DNA from: Hordeum vulgare subsp. vulgare
Taxonomy: Eukaryota; Streptophyta; Magnoliopsida; Poales; Poaceae
Assembly: GCF_904849725.1 (NCBI RefSeq)
Contig: NC_058523.1
Span: forward strand, 111,788,189 to 111,852,188
DNA: 64,000 nucleotides
Direction of reading: 5' to 3'
Shown here: positions 11,119 through 21,941 of the stretch, piece by piece
Layout: each line of letters begins with the position of its first letter
How positions within the stretch are numbered: the stretch's first letter is position 1
Program-made: the position numbers and the translations under genes
Notes under the pieces: model-generated
The model's input: only the letters and a program-made list of their open reading frames with translations
What the model was told of the DNA's origin: nothing
Databases searched by the model: none

Positions 11119-12685
11119 TGATACGTCTCCAATGTATCTATAATTTTTTATTATTCCATGCTAGTATATTATATGTTTCGTATGTTTTATATGCATTTAT
11201 ATGTTGTTTTATATTATTTTCGGGATTAATGTATTAATCTAGAGCCTAGTGCCAGTTTCTGTTTTTTCCACGTTTTTGAATATTGCAGATAAGGAATATT
11301 AAACAGAGTTCAAACGGAATAAAATCTCCGAAAAGATTTTTCTTGGACCAGAAGACACGTAACAGACTTGGAGTAGGGGGGCAAGGCAGTTGCCGGGAGG
11401 CCAGAAGCCTGCAGGGCGTGTGCCCTGGGGGTGGCCGCCCCCCTGGCTTGTGGGCCCCCTGCAGGTCTCCTAGACCTAATTCTTGGCCTATAAAATCCCA
11501 AATATTCCAGTACGCCGAAAAGAGCCACGAAAATGCTTTTATGCCACCAGGAGCCTATGTTCCCGAGAGATCCAATCTCGGAGCCTTTTCCTGTAATCTG
11601 TCGGAGAGGGAATTGATCACGGAGGGCATCTACATCAACTCCATTGCCCCTCCTGACAGACCTACGGGTCCATAGCTAGTAGCTAGATGGCTTCTTCTCT
11701 CTCTTTGATCTTCAATACCATGTTCTTCATGATCTTCATGGAGATCTATCCGATGTAATACTCTTTTGGGGTGTGTTTGTCGATATCCGATGAATTGTGA
11801 GTTTATGTTCAGATTATCCATGAATATTATTTGAGTCTCTTCTGAATTCTTATATGCATGATTTCATATCTTTGCAAGTCTCTTAGAATTATTTGTTTGG
11901 TTTGGCCAACTAGATTGGTAATTCTTGCAATGGCAGAAGTGCTTAGTTTCGGGTTCAATCTTGCGGTGTCCTCACCGAGTGACAGTAGGGGTAGCAAGGC
12001 ACGTATTGTATTGTTGCCATCAAGGGTAAAAAGATGGGGTTTTCATCATATTGCTTGAGTTTATCCCTCTACATCATGTCATCTTACTTAATGTGTTACT
12101 TTGTTCTTCATGAATTTAATACTCTAGATGCAGGCACGAGTCGGTCGATGTGTGGAGTAATAGTAGTAGATGCAGAATTGTTTCGGTATTTTTGATACGA
12201 ACGAAATTCCTCTATGCATAATCATTGCCTTGGATATCTTCATAATTATTTGCTTTTCTATCAATTTCTCAACAATAATTTTTTCACCCACCGTATTATT
12301 TTCCTTTATGATAGAAGCCTCTAGTGAAACCTATGCCCCCCGGGTCTATTTTCCTTATCATATTTTCAGATCTATAAGCCAAAAATACCAAAAATACTTT
12401 GCTGAAATTTATTTACTTTAGTTTTACTTTCAAATCTATCAATATTTTATATCTATCTCTATCATATCTCATCCTTGCAAATAACTCTCAAGAGATTGGC
12501 AATCCCTTTATAGCATTGGGTGCAAGTGTTTGATTATTTGTGTAGGTACTAGTATTGGATTCTCGCTTGTTCCTCCTACTGGATTGATACCTTGATTCTC
12601 AACAAACTGAGGAAAATACTTATCTACTTCGCTGCATCACCCTTTCCTCTTCAAGGGAAAATCAACACAAGCTCAAGAGGCAGCA
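11119..12685 (+). repeat. E1 3' LTR (type A, diverged)
   Basis: 1567 bp, TGATACGTCTCCAATG...CTCAAGAGGCAGCA. A good TATA box (CTATAAAAT, near 11488-11496) lies shortly after the right palindrome arm GGCTTGTGGG (about 11444-11453). The left arm is degenerate. Unlike E2 it ends at GGCAGCA without a PBS-like extension. The five bases after it (CCTAT) would be the TSD; the matching copy lies outside the window. Confidence 0.9.
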
Positions 12686-13173
12686 CCTATCTACCCATTC
12701 CTCCTATAAATAGAGAGGGAGAGGGAGGTAGCCAACACACCAAGCCTTGACGGCGCCCTCCCTCACTCTCGCTGGATCATTTTCTCATCCATCGCGGCAG
12801 CGCTTGGTGAAGCCCTGCTGAGATTGCACCACCACCGCCGCCACCACGTCGTCGTGCTGTCGGAGTACTCAACCTCTACTTCACCATCGCTCGCTGGATC
12901 GAGGAGGTGAAGGCGTCATCGAGTTGTACGTGTGTTGAACACGGAGTTGCCGACCATTCAGCACTTGATCGGGACATTCATGATCGGATCACGGGACGGA
13001 TAGTGATTGGATCGTGAAGACGTTCGACTACATCAACCTCGTTTTTCAATGCTTCCGCTTAGCGATCAACAAGGGTATGTAGATGCACTCCCTGTCTCGT
13101 AGATGTTAGTCTCCATAGATTGATCTTCGTGAGCGTAGGAAATTTTTTGTTTCCCATGCGACGTTCCCCAAAA
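12686..13173 (+). repeat. BARE/Angela-type Copia LTR, 3' part only
   Basis: Contains a TATA box (CTATAAATAGAG near 12714), the R/U5 part including TACATCAACC, and ends CATGCGACGTTCCCCAAAA, matching the end of the complete BARE-type LTR at 42543-44355. E1 is inserted in it, so the 5' part lies left of the window. The last bases read CAAAA rather than CAACA. The LTR class is recognised from the ends and is secure; the exact family is not. Confidence 0.8.
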
Positions 13174-14428
13174 TGGGGCTCTCGAGGCCGTGGGGTGCTG
13201 GGCCTATGCACGGAGGGGCGGTCCACGGGGCGAGGCACGCTAGCCCACGCGGGAGGTCGAGGGCGTCGTCCCGTCCTCGAACTGGCGACGGGAGGTGGCC
13301 GCCGGCGGCGGGTCTCCGGGGCGGCGTCGGGGCAAGGCCTGGGATGGTGACCACGGCGGATCCTGGGGCGGTCAGATCCAGGGAGGAGGAGGCCAAAGCG
13401 TCGACCGGTGGCTGGATCTGCGCGGGGCGAGGCGGCGGGCGGCCTGCGCAGCGGCGACGGATCAACGACCAGCGGCGACTTGCTCGCGGCGGGAAGGTGA
13501 GGTCGAGGCGGCGAGGGGAGCTCCCATCTTGGGCTGGAGGCGACGGGGCTCCGACGGTGGCTCGTCGGAGTGGCACGGCGACGGGGGTGCGAGGGAGCTC
13601 GGCTCCATGCGGTGAGGAGCACGGGCACGTGCGCTGTAGACTACGGCTGTTGTGGTCGCCCGGACACGTCCTGTAGGGCTAGGAAGACGAAACTGAGCCC
13701 TAGATTTCAGATCCCAGGGCCAAATTTGGCTGGGGGCTAGAGCTGCGGGATTGGGAGGAGGTGGAGCTAGCCAGGTGATTTTTTTAGGGAGGTGCTGCAA
13801 TTTTGGCTGGAGGAAACCCTAGTGGAGTGAGAGGCTCTCTCCACAAGGTGGTTTATATAGGAAATGGATTATGATGGGATGGACCTCGTCCGTCCGATCG
13901 TGATCTGACGACCACGAACGGATGGATGAGCTACGTGGGTCTAGTGGGTTGTGTAGATGGGCTTGGCCTAAGAAGAGAGAGAGGATAGTGGCCCATGACA
14001 GGTTTTTAAAATACCAAAGACACCCAACGTTTGACCGCTTATAGTGCCGATATACATTTAACAGTTCGGGTATCAAACGGAATCCGATTGCACTATAATT
14101 TGGCAGACGTCCTACCTACATTATATTAGCCACTATATTAAGATCGCACGTCAACTTTCAACCCAATCCGAAAAAGTTTTATATACACTTTTAAAATAAT
14201 ATTTTAACGATCCCACGTGCGCGTGCTTGTGTGGTTAGTCTCGAAACGGTCAACAACAACAAGAACGAAGAGAACCGACAACTAATAACGGATGCAAGTT
14301 TTTAGAAAAAAATGATGACAAGGAAGTGTCGATGCAATGCGGATAATGAATACAACAACCAAATAGATCACACGATGACAACGAAATAAAAGGAAAATCT
14401 TCTGGAGCATCGATTTCGGGTTGTTACA
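13174..14428 (-). repeat. Reverse-oriented LTR of an unassigned retrotransposon
   Basis: Read on the reverse strand it begins TGTAACAACCCGAAATCG at 14428, has an AT-rich U3, a TATA box (CCTATATAAACC, near 13848-13860), then a transcript-like CTCACTCC...AGGGTTTCC leader and a very GC-rich downstream part ending GAGCCCCA at 13174. No TSD was found (CAAAA against CCGAC), so it may be truncated where it meets the BARE LTR. The GC-rich part is open in several frames on both strands (for example 13059-13628 reverse), typical of GC-rich DNA and not coding evidence. Confidence 0.6.
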
Positions 14429-14563
14429 CCGACGCATTTTCGACGAGTTGGACACGGAGATTGAGGTGGAGGAGACCGCAATGGAGCAGTCGGAGGCGTC
14501 GGAGCTGCGGCAGGCGGTCATTTATCCGTCGGAGAGCACAGAGTTTATCAACATTAGCTAGGT
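14429..14563 (+). pseudogene. Orphan 3' end of a reading frame
   Basis: An open frame of about 44 residues begins at the LTR border and ends at a TAG near 14561. It is acidic and has ordinary protein-like composition (F-D-E-L-D-T-E-I-E-V-E-E-T-A). It lies just inside the right end of a Harbinger-type element (ending 14746), so it may be the tail of a transposon gene cut by the LTR insertion. I do not recognise the family. Confidence 0.35.
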
Positions 14564-14746
14564 TGTATGTAATACGTAAGTTTCATTGTTTACATATTTT
14601 TGTATGAGACTCTAAGAATCCTAATATAAAATATCTGGATATAATACATTATTTAAGACGTGATCGGTCGGTGTCCGCGAACACGTCCGGACGCATCCGT
14701 GGGTTTGAGAGATCGGATTTGAGAGGTCCGGACGTAGATGATGCTC
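14564..14746 (+). mobile_element. Right end of a Harbinger-type element (H0)
   Basis: Ends with ...GTCCGGACGTAGATGATGCTC followed by TAA (14747-14749). Reversed, this gives GAGCATCATCTACGTCCGG, similar to the termini of H2 and H3 and typical of PIF/Harbinger elements with 3-bp TAA/TTA targets. The left end is not in the window. Confidence 0.55.
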
Positions 14747-14749
14747 TAA

Positions 14750-15639
14750 TCGTGATCCTGGAGGACCCTGGCGGCCACCGACGGGACGTGCTTTCGCGGC
14801 GTCAGGGCAGAGATGGCGCTGAGTTAGCTTGTAACGAGCACCTGTACCCGTGATCCCCAATCAAGCATACCACCGTGCAGCACAACGCCATGCGTGTAGT
14901 GTAGGCGCAAGTCTCTGGCTTAACTCCCGTAATCAACGAGCTCCGCCGTACCGACGTGCTACCGTGCCCGTGCCACCATTCCACCACGAGCTGCGCTCCA
15001 ACGTACGTACTACACAGGTCGATGGCGCAGATGAGACGAGTCCAGCAGCCAATGTCCATCCGCCGTCGTGGCCAGCGGAGACGCAAAATACGTACGGATA
15101 TTCGCCTTCAGCCTGGCCGGCCCCGTCGACGTACCCAGCACCAGCAATGAGATTCTATAATATTCTTTTTTTCCTGTCATCACATAATTTTGGGAAAAGT
15201 CAGCGACGAGATCCGAGCACGCATCACGTGCACGCCGGATCGCAGCATTATTCCGGCTCGCCATCCATGCTGTTGTTTGTTGTGTGTCGGAGAAACCTGG
15301 CCGTTGCTACGGCCCCAAAAAAACGATGGTCCATGGAGTTGGCTAGCCTCATCATAGCTCCGCATCTCGACCGGAACAGAAGAGCGGTATGCGCCAGACC
15401 GAGTGTGAGGCGTCGTTCAGATTCGTCTGCGGGCAGGTCATCTAATCCTCAAATCATTCGGGTTAGTAGCTTGGACAAAGCTAGCATGCACGCACGCACG
15501 CACGGAGTACTTACAGGTCAACTTACTAATGGATTTGAATGCCCTAGCTAGTACGCACAGCTTACTGAATGGAAAAGGCAAAACCCTTAATTGCCGTTGT
15601 CCTTATTCAGGTCTGAAGAAAACAACTTGTTCAGCGGCC
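14750..15639 (+). other. Low-copy-looking segment without a recognised element
   Basis: I recognise no repeat here. GC content is moderate with promoter-like features (CACGTG near 15227, a GCAC microsatellite near 15490). An open frame of 233 codons (14850-15551) exists, but its composition is uneven, it has no recognisable domain, and overlapping frames are also open, so I do not call it a gene. This is the best candidate in the window for non-repetitive DNA. Confidence 0.4.
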
Positions 15640-15642
15640 TAA

Positions 15643-17683
15643 GAGCATGTCTAGCAGACCCGTATAACGTCGCGACCGTTAAAATACGGATCGAGCTGAA
15701 AATGATGCCCGACCAGACTCCACAAACGCATCCGATCCGTAAAACTTTTTACGTGACGCGGCAAAAGTTCACCCTCAACCTTTAGATTCACGGGATGGAG
15801 GCCGATCCGAGCTTTCCTTCTATCCGCAACGAAATTTGGCATGAGGGAAATTTCCGCGCGGCCGTTCCTCGCTTCCCCCCTCCTCGGCAGCCATTGCCCT
15901 GCCACCGTGCGCTCCGGTCCATCTTCCTCACCATTCTTCGCCGCCACGGAGTCCCACGTCAACGTGGAGGTCGCGCACAGCGCAAATCCCTCCGGCGGAT
16001 CTCGTCGCCGGCCATGTCGCCCCCGCCGTCACCCAAGGCACCAACGCGCCTGCCCGCAAGCGACAGGGCAATGTTGTCGTGCAGGGCAGCAATTCGGCTG
16101 GCCCCGTCGGAAAGGCACGCGCGCCGGGCGCCGCCGTCACTGCGCGATCTGCCCGGCCACCGGCGGAGAAGATGAGCAAGGCTTCGGGCGTGAAGCGGAA
16201 GAAGGTTCCTACGAAAAGGTAGACGCCTTCGTCCACGCCCTCTGCCCCGACGAGATGTTCCTCGACGATGCCTTTCAACGGCATGGTGGTTCGAACAATG
16301 CCGCTGCCGAGTTCGTGAATTTGTTGGACACCAATACCGTCGACATCGATCAAGCCCCGATCGCTGGATTCGATTACAATGAAATAGAGGGTGGCGTGGA
16401 TTATCACGGTGGTGAAGATGAAGTGGAGGAGGTAGATGAGGGGGCGTATCAGCAATTACAAGCAAAAAAAAACCGTGAGATCGTAGAACTACACGATCTT
16501 TGAAGATCAAATCTTGATCAAGGCTTGGAATGCGGTATCTATGGATGCTTGCACGGGTACGTCTCAGACCTCCAAGAGATATTGGCAAAAAATCGAAGAT
16601 CAATACTTACGTCTGATGGCCAAGCATCCCAATAGGACACCACAGACCTTTCGGTCACTCCAAGGTCGTTGGGACTTGATCAAGCCGATTTGTAGCCGTT
16701 GGGCAGCTTGCTTAGAACAAGTTCGCAATGCACCTCCAAGTGGAACCGTGGAATCCGACTATGTGAGTTCGTTTTCACGTCCCAAGTTGTGAAGACCATT
16801 TACATCATATGAAGTGATTGCATCATTTGACTTTGTTTTAATTGTGTAGGACAAAATTGCCCAATAATGATACAAAGACATGGATAAACTATAGCATTCT
16901 TGGGATATGCTCAAAGACTACGACAACTGAAAGTTGATTGACAAGGAATCCCTAACGAAGAGAGGTTCACTTACGAACATTAATGAAAATGAAGATGATG
17001 ATGGCCCAAGAAACAAAGCCATTGAGGAGAGAAGAGCGCGTGCCGCTGAGAACAAAGCCATGTCCAAGCTTCTTGTCGAAGAGAATATGATCATGACATT
17101 GAACTACAATGATATGGACGACATCAGCAAAGAACGACATGATATGACAAGGAGAGACATCTTGAAGATGAGGATGCTTGCGTCTTACAGTGTCGGCGAT
17201 GTTTTCTCATCGGGAATTGGAACCAATGTCGCCGATGATTGCGGTGTCGGACTTGGAACAAATACCAGCCATGGATTCGGATGTGGCGATGACCTTGATG
17301 GAGGTGATGCGGAGTGAAGAGCGACCAAGATGATGACGGACGTGGTCCTCACTTTTGCATGAAGTCTTTTTGCGTTTGTCTTTCAAAACTATGCTTTTAT
17401 TTGCGCGCGAGCTATGTTTCATTGTTTGAATATGAACTCGTTTGCCGGAATCGTTGGTAGATTCTTTATTGGGGTTTTTTGGTTTACGGGTCAATGCGGC
17501 GGCACCCGATCTGACCCCATGTAGCCAACCCGTAAAAGAGCATCTTCTGCGAATATCCTTTTTACAGGTCCGTTTTGTGGGGTCTAACTCTGCTCTCGCC
17601 TGCGCCAGCCCGCAAAGCCGTTTTTCCGCTAACTGTAAACGCATTTTGCGGGTAGACGTTATACGGGTCTGCTAGAGATGCTC
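15643..17683 (+). mobile_element. H1: PIF/Harbinger-like element with intact terminal inverted repeats
   Basis: 2041 bp. Left terminus GAGCATGTCTAGCAGACCCG... and the reverse complement of the right terminus agree at 28 of 29 positions (the difference is at base 7). TSD TAA at 15640-15642 and 17684-17686, the Harbinger signature. Inside is only a decayed Myb/SANT gene; no DDE transposase is present. It is therefore non-autonomous but was delimited and moved as a unit. Confidence 0.85.
16014..17317 (+). pseudogene. Myb/SANT-like DNA-binding protein with NAM-associated C-terminus (Harbinger ORF1 type)
   Basis: Coding-like sequence runs from a Pro/Arg-rich N-terminus (about 16014-16200), through an acidic region with F-V-N-L-L-D-T-N-T-V-D-I-D-Q-A-P, into a Myb/SANT trihelix-like domain at 16502-16762 (I-L-I-K-A-W-N-A-V-S-M-D, later Q-G-R-W-D-L-I-K-P). 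An intron with GTGAGT donor at 16763 and TGTGTAG acceptor at 16847-16849 follows. Exon 2 has in-frame stops and an internal deletion, then an alpha-helical Arg/Glu-rich tail (E-E-R-R-A-R-A-A-E-N-K-A-M-S-K-L-L). Such proteins are the second protein of PIF/Harbinger transposons and are often annotated as 'glutathione S-transferase T3-like' in cereals. At least two frameshifts and several stops make it a pseudogene. Confidence 0.7.
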
Positions 17684-17686
17684 TAA

Positions 17687-19719
17687 GAGCATCTACAGCC
17701 GGACCCCTCAAATGACCCTCATACGTTCACGGACGCGTCCGGTGAGCGATTGGACAGAAGAGGGAATGGAAAAAGTGACCCAACCGAACCCCTCATATTG
17801 TCCTTATATGTCCAAGGTGTGTGCGAACCCTTGTATACATCTGTCGGGTCAGTCCGCCACATAGGACGTGATACGTCTCAAACGTATCTATAATTTTTGA
17901 TGGTTTCATGTTGTTATCTTGTCTTCTTTGGATGTTTTATGTACCTTTTATATCTTTTTTGGGACTAACTTAATGATTCAGTGCCAAGTGTAAGTTCCTG
18001 TTTTTTCCATGTTTTTGACTCTTTTCAGATCTGATTTTTTCCCAAACGGAAGAACACCAGGGGGCCTTTGGGCCAGGCCAGGTGGGCTCCAGGGAGCCCA
18101 CAAGCCCCCACTCCGCCACCAGGGGGGAGGCGGCGGTGGGCAGGCTTGTGGCCTCCCTGGGCGCCCCCTGACCTAGGTCTTTGACCTATCAATTCGCAAA
18201 TATTCCGCAAAAAATCAGAGGAGCCTCGAAAATACTTTTCCGCCATCGCAAGCTTCCGTTTCCGCGAGATCTCATCTGGAGACCCTTCCCGGCACCCTGC
18301 CGGAGGGGACTTTGGAGTTGGAGGGCTTCTTCATCATCATCATCGCCCCTCCAATGACTCGTAAGTAGTTCACTTCAGACCTACAGGTCCGTAGTTAGTA
18401 GCTAGATGGCTTCTTCTCTCTCTTGGATCTTCAATACAAAGTTCTCCATGATCTTCATGGAGATCTATCCGATATAATCTTCTTTGGCGGTGCGTTTGTC
18501 GAGATCCGATGAATTGTGGATTTGTGATCAGATTATCTATGATATATACTTGAGTCTTTGCTGATTTCTTATATGCATGATTTGATATCCTTGTAAGTCT
18601 CTCCGAGTCTTGGGTTTTGTTTGGCCAACTAGATCTATGATTCTTGCAATGGGAGAAGTGCTTGGTTTTGGGTTCTACCATGTGGTGGCCTTTCCCAGTG
18701 ACAGTAGGGGCAGCAAGGCACACATCAAGTAGTTGCCATCAAGGGTAAAAAGATGGGGTTTTTATCATTGGTTTGAGGTTATCCCTCTACATCATGTCAT
18801 CTTGCTTAAGGCATTACTCTGTTCTTATGGACTTAATACACTAGATGCATGCTGGATAGCGGTCGACGTGTGGGGTAATAGTAGTAGATGCAGACAGTAT
18901 CGGTCTACTTGTTTTGGACGTGATGCCTATAGAAATAATCATTGCATAGATATCGTCATGACTTTGCGCGGTTCTATCAATTGCTCGACAGTAATTTGTT
19001 CACCCACCGTCTACTTGCTTTCATGAGAGAAGCCACTAGTAAACACTACAGCCCCCGGGTCTATTCACATCCATCGTTTACACCTCCGCTTTTACTTTGC
19101 TTTGTTACCTTGTTGCTTTCAGTTCTCACTTGGCAAACAATCTATAAGGGATTGACAACCCCTTCATAGCATTGGGAGCAAGTTTTTGTGTTTGTGGAGG
19201 ATCTTGAGATACTCCTCCATCGGATTGATACATTGGTTCTCAAACTGAGGGAAATACTTACCTTCGCTGTGCTACATCACCCTTTCCGCTTCAAGGGAAC
19301 ACCAACGCAAGGCTCCAAGGCCACGGGGGAAATCCATTGCACACTTGCCTAGGAAGTCCCTTAAGGCGTAGCCGCAGCAAAAATATCAAGCCGAGAATTC
19401 TCCCGTCGACGTGCCTATTTCTGGCGTTGTTGGAAGGTCTTTTGTTGCAGTAGCAGAAGTATTTCTGGCGCCGTTGCCAGGGATACACAGCTGACATCAG
19501 GACGCGACCCCACCACAGACCACTTTTTTTCTTTTTTATTTATTATTTTCTTTGTCTCTCTTCCTCTCCACAATCACGTACAAGTGACCGGACATATGAG
19601 GAAGAAAATGAGGAGTGTGGTTGTACGGACGGAAAAATAAGGGACACGCCCGATCGCTGACCGGACGCGTCCGCGGGCGTTTGAGGGCCTGAATTTTCAA
19701 GTCATGGCTGAAGATGCTC
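17687..19719 (+). mobile_element. H2: Harbinger-type MITE, split by a solo LTR
   Basis: Left terminus GAGCATCTACAGCCGG and right terminus (reversed) GAGCATCTTCAGCCATG; both continue into CCTCAAA... and the shared GGACGCGTCCGGT block. TAA at 17684-17686 and 19720-19722. Net length without the LTR and one TSD copy is about 400 bp, with no coding. Its left TAA is also the right TSD of H1. Confidence 0.75.
17869..19499 (+). repeat. Type-A solo LTR with PBS-containing 3' end
   Basis: 1631 bp, TGATACGTCTCAAACG...GCTGACATCA, flanked by a perfect TSD GGACG (17864-17868 and 19500-19504), with no internal region. Palindrome arms CCCACAAGCC (18097-18106) and GGCTTGTGG (18143-18151). The 3' end contains a PBS-like TGGCGTTGTTGGAAGG and then a near-perfect PBS TGGCGCCGTTGCCAGGGA (about 19466-19483) inside the element, before the final CA. 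Solo LTRs normally arise by recombination between the two LTRs of one element. Confidence 0.88.
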
Positions 19720-19722
19720 TAA

Positions 19723-20383
19723 TAGCATCTACGTCCGGATGCCTCAATCCCCCCACCCTTCAACTTGTCAAGAAAAACCGATCCACACGAGCGTCTCAAA
19801 TGGACCTCAATGCCCACGCTGACCGACACCCATTATATCCAGTGACGAGGACATGGCCACATTGGATACGACGAGAAATATTTCATATTTGCATATTTGT
19901 GAGGTGATTTCTTATAATATTATGAAATAATTTATTTATGTTATTCGTAACAAAAATACTTCACCTTTTTTTACTCCATGCCTAAAAGCAGAATTATCGA
20001 ACGCTTGCACGAACCACGTGTGAAGATAAAGGAAGAGAAAATGATTAAGTGTTGTTCAAGAAGTCCTCTCACATCCAAAGAAATGAGTATGTGTAGTTCA
20101 ATAAGTTCTCTCACGTCACCTTTAGCCCAAGAGAATATAAAGTCCAAGTCTCTCACGTTCTGGACTCAGATTCAGACTGCACACACATATGTGTCTCAAA
20201 ACGTCAACAAAATTTTCATACGAACTCCGAATTGGGTGATTCAATTTTTGTTGGAAAGTAGATTTTATGTACGTTCCAGCCCAATTGGGATCACCTTAAA
20301 ATGCGTTCGTAGCATGGAAATATTGACGAAACAATCTGACGTTGCACTAGAATCCGAGTCGAACCACAAGTCCAAAGGTGCTG
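19723..20383 (+). other. Left end of a third Harbinger-type element (H3) and unassigned sequence
   Basis: Starts TAGCATCTACGTCCGGATGC right after the TAA shared with H2 and resembles the reversed right end of H0. No right terminus is found before E3 begins. From about 19935 the sequence is AT-rich and resembles retrotransposon U3 DNA on the reverse strand (AATTGGGCTGGAACGTACAT), but I cannot name it. The open frame from 19978 runs into the E3 LTR and is not a gene. Confidence 0.45.
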
Positions 20384-21941
20384 TGCTGCTGGCTACGCCT
20401 ATAGGGATTTCCTTGGCAAATATGCAAAGGATTCCCCCGCGGCCTTGGAGACTTGCGTTGGTGTTCCCTTGACAAGGAAAGGGTGACGTAGCACAGCGGC
20501 GGTAAGTATTTCCCTCAGTTTGAGAACCAAGGTATCAATCTAGTAGGAGGATCGCGTCAAGTCACAAGTACCTGCACAAACACAAAGAGCTTGCACCCAA
20601 CGCTATGAAGGGTTGTCAATCCCTTATAGATTGTCTGCAAAGTGAAAGCTGAAAGCAAAAAGTAAACAAAGCAAAGTAAAAGTAAAAGTTGATATGATAA
20701 TTGTGAATAGACCCGGGGGCCGTAGTGTTCACTAGTGGCTTCCCTCATGAAAGCAAGTAGACGGTGGGTGAACGAATTACTGTCGAGCAATTGATAGAAC
20801 CGCGCAAAGTCATGACGTTATCTATGGCAATGATCATACATATAGGCATCACGTCCAAAACAAGTAGACCGATACTTTCTGCATCTACTGCTATTACTCC
20901 ACACATCGACCGATATCCAGCATGCATCTAGTGTATTGAGTTCATAAGACAGAGTAACGCCTTAAGCAAGATGACATGATGTAGATGGACAATCTCAAAT
21001 CTATGATGAAAGCCCATCTTGTTACCCTTGATGGAAACAACACGATGCGTGCCTTGCTGCCCCTTCTGTCACTCGGAAAGGTCACCGCACGGTATGAACC
21101 CAAAACCAAGCACTTCTCCCATTGCAAGAATCATAGATCTAGTTGGCCAAACAAAACCCAAGACTCGGAGAGACTTACAAGGATATCAAAGCATGCATAT
21201 AAGAAATCAGCAAAGACTCAAATATAATTCATAGATAATATGATCACAAATCCACAATTCATCGGATCTCGACAAACACACCGCCAAAGAGGATTACATC
21301 GGATAGATCTCCATGAAGATCATGGAGAACTTTGTATTGAAGATCCAAGAGAGAGAACAAGCCATCTAGCTACTAACTACGGACCCGTAGGTCTCAAGTA
21401 GACTACTCACGAGTCATTGGAGAGGCAATGATGTTGATGTAGAAGCCCTCCAGCTCCAAAGTCCCCTCCGACAGGGCACCGGGAAGGGTCTCCAGATGAG
21501 ATCTCATGGAAACGGAAGCTTGCGGCGGCGGAAAAGTGGTTTCGTGGACACCCTGATTTTTTCTGGGATTTTAGGGAATATATAGGCCAAAGAGCTAGGG
21601 CAGGGGAGTTCCACGGAGCCCACAAGCCTGGTATCTGCGAGCCCCCCTAACCGCGGCCACAGGGCTTGTGGGCTCCCTGTGGGCATCCTTCCTTGGCTCT
21701 CAAGTCCCCCGATCTTCTTCTGTTGTGGAAAAATTCATTTCAGGGATTTTATTCCGTTTGGACTCTGTTCCAAAATCAGATCTGAAAAGAGTCAAAAACA
21801 CAGAAAAAACAGGAACTAGCACTTGGCACTGAATTAATAAGTTAGTCCCAAAAAAGATATAAAAGGTATATAAAACATCCAAAGTTGACAAGATAACAAC
21901 ATGAAACCATCAAAAATTATAGATACGTTTGAGACGTATCG
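20384..21941 (-). repeat. E3 3' LTR (type A)
   Basis: 1558 bp on the reverse strand, ending GTAGCCAGCAGCA. The palindrome is at about 21613-21671 on the plus strand (GCCCACAAGCC ... GGCTTGTGGGC). The TATA-like CCTATATATTCC is near 21583. The first base pair of the LTR is mutated or was lost with the PPT. Confidence 0.88.

Larger units (their letters stand above)
1..12685 (+). mobile_element. E1: type-A (Sabrina-like) Gypsy LTR retrotransposon, 5' part outside window, split by E2
   Basis: The element occupies 1-1361 and 8884-12685; E2 (1367-8878) sits between. The join is clear because the sequence before E2 (around 1250-1361) and after it (from 8884) matches, in order, one continuous stretch of E2's own 3' region (about 4980-5200 onward). 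E1 has a decayed gag-protease region (1-910), a long non-coding 3' region, a PPT at 11104-11118 and a 3' LTR at 11119-12685. No reverse transcriptase or integrase is seen in the part present, so this looks like a non-autonomous Gypsy copy. The name Sabrina-like is from memory of LTR sequence and is uncertain; the type-A grouping with E2, E3 and two solo LTRs is seen directly. Confidence 0.85.

Noticed and set aside
13059..13680. Several long open frames on both strands in GC-rich DNA
   Set aside because: They overlap in many frames, have Arg/Pro/Gly/Ser-biased composition and lie in the transcribed part of a reverse-oriented LTR.
13169..14433. Solo-LTR interpretation with TSD for 13174-14428
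   Set aside because: CAAAA and CCGAC do not match; the left end may be a truncation at the BARE LTR border.
19978..20472. 164-codon open frame
   Set aside because: It runs into the E3 LTR and ends there, has no known domain, and its upstream part resembles retrotransposon DNA on the other strand.
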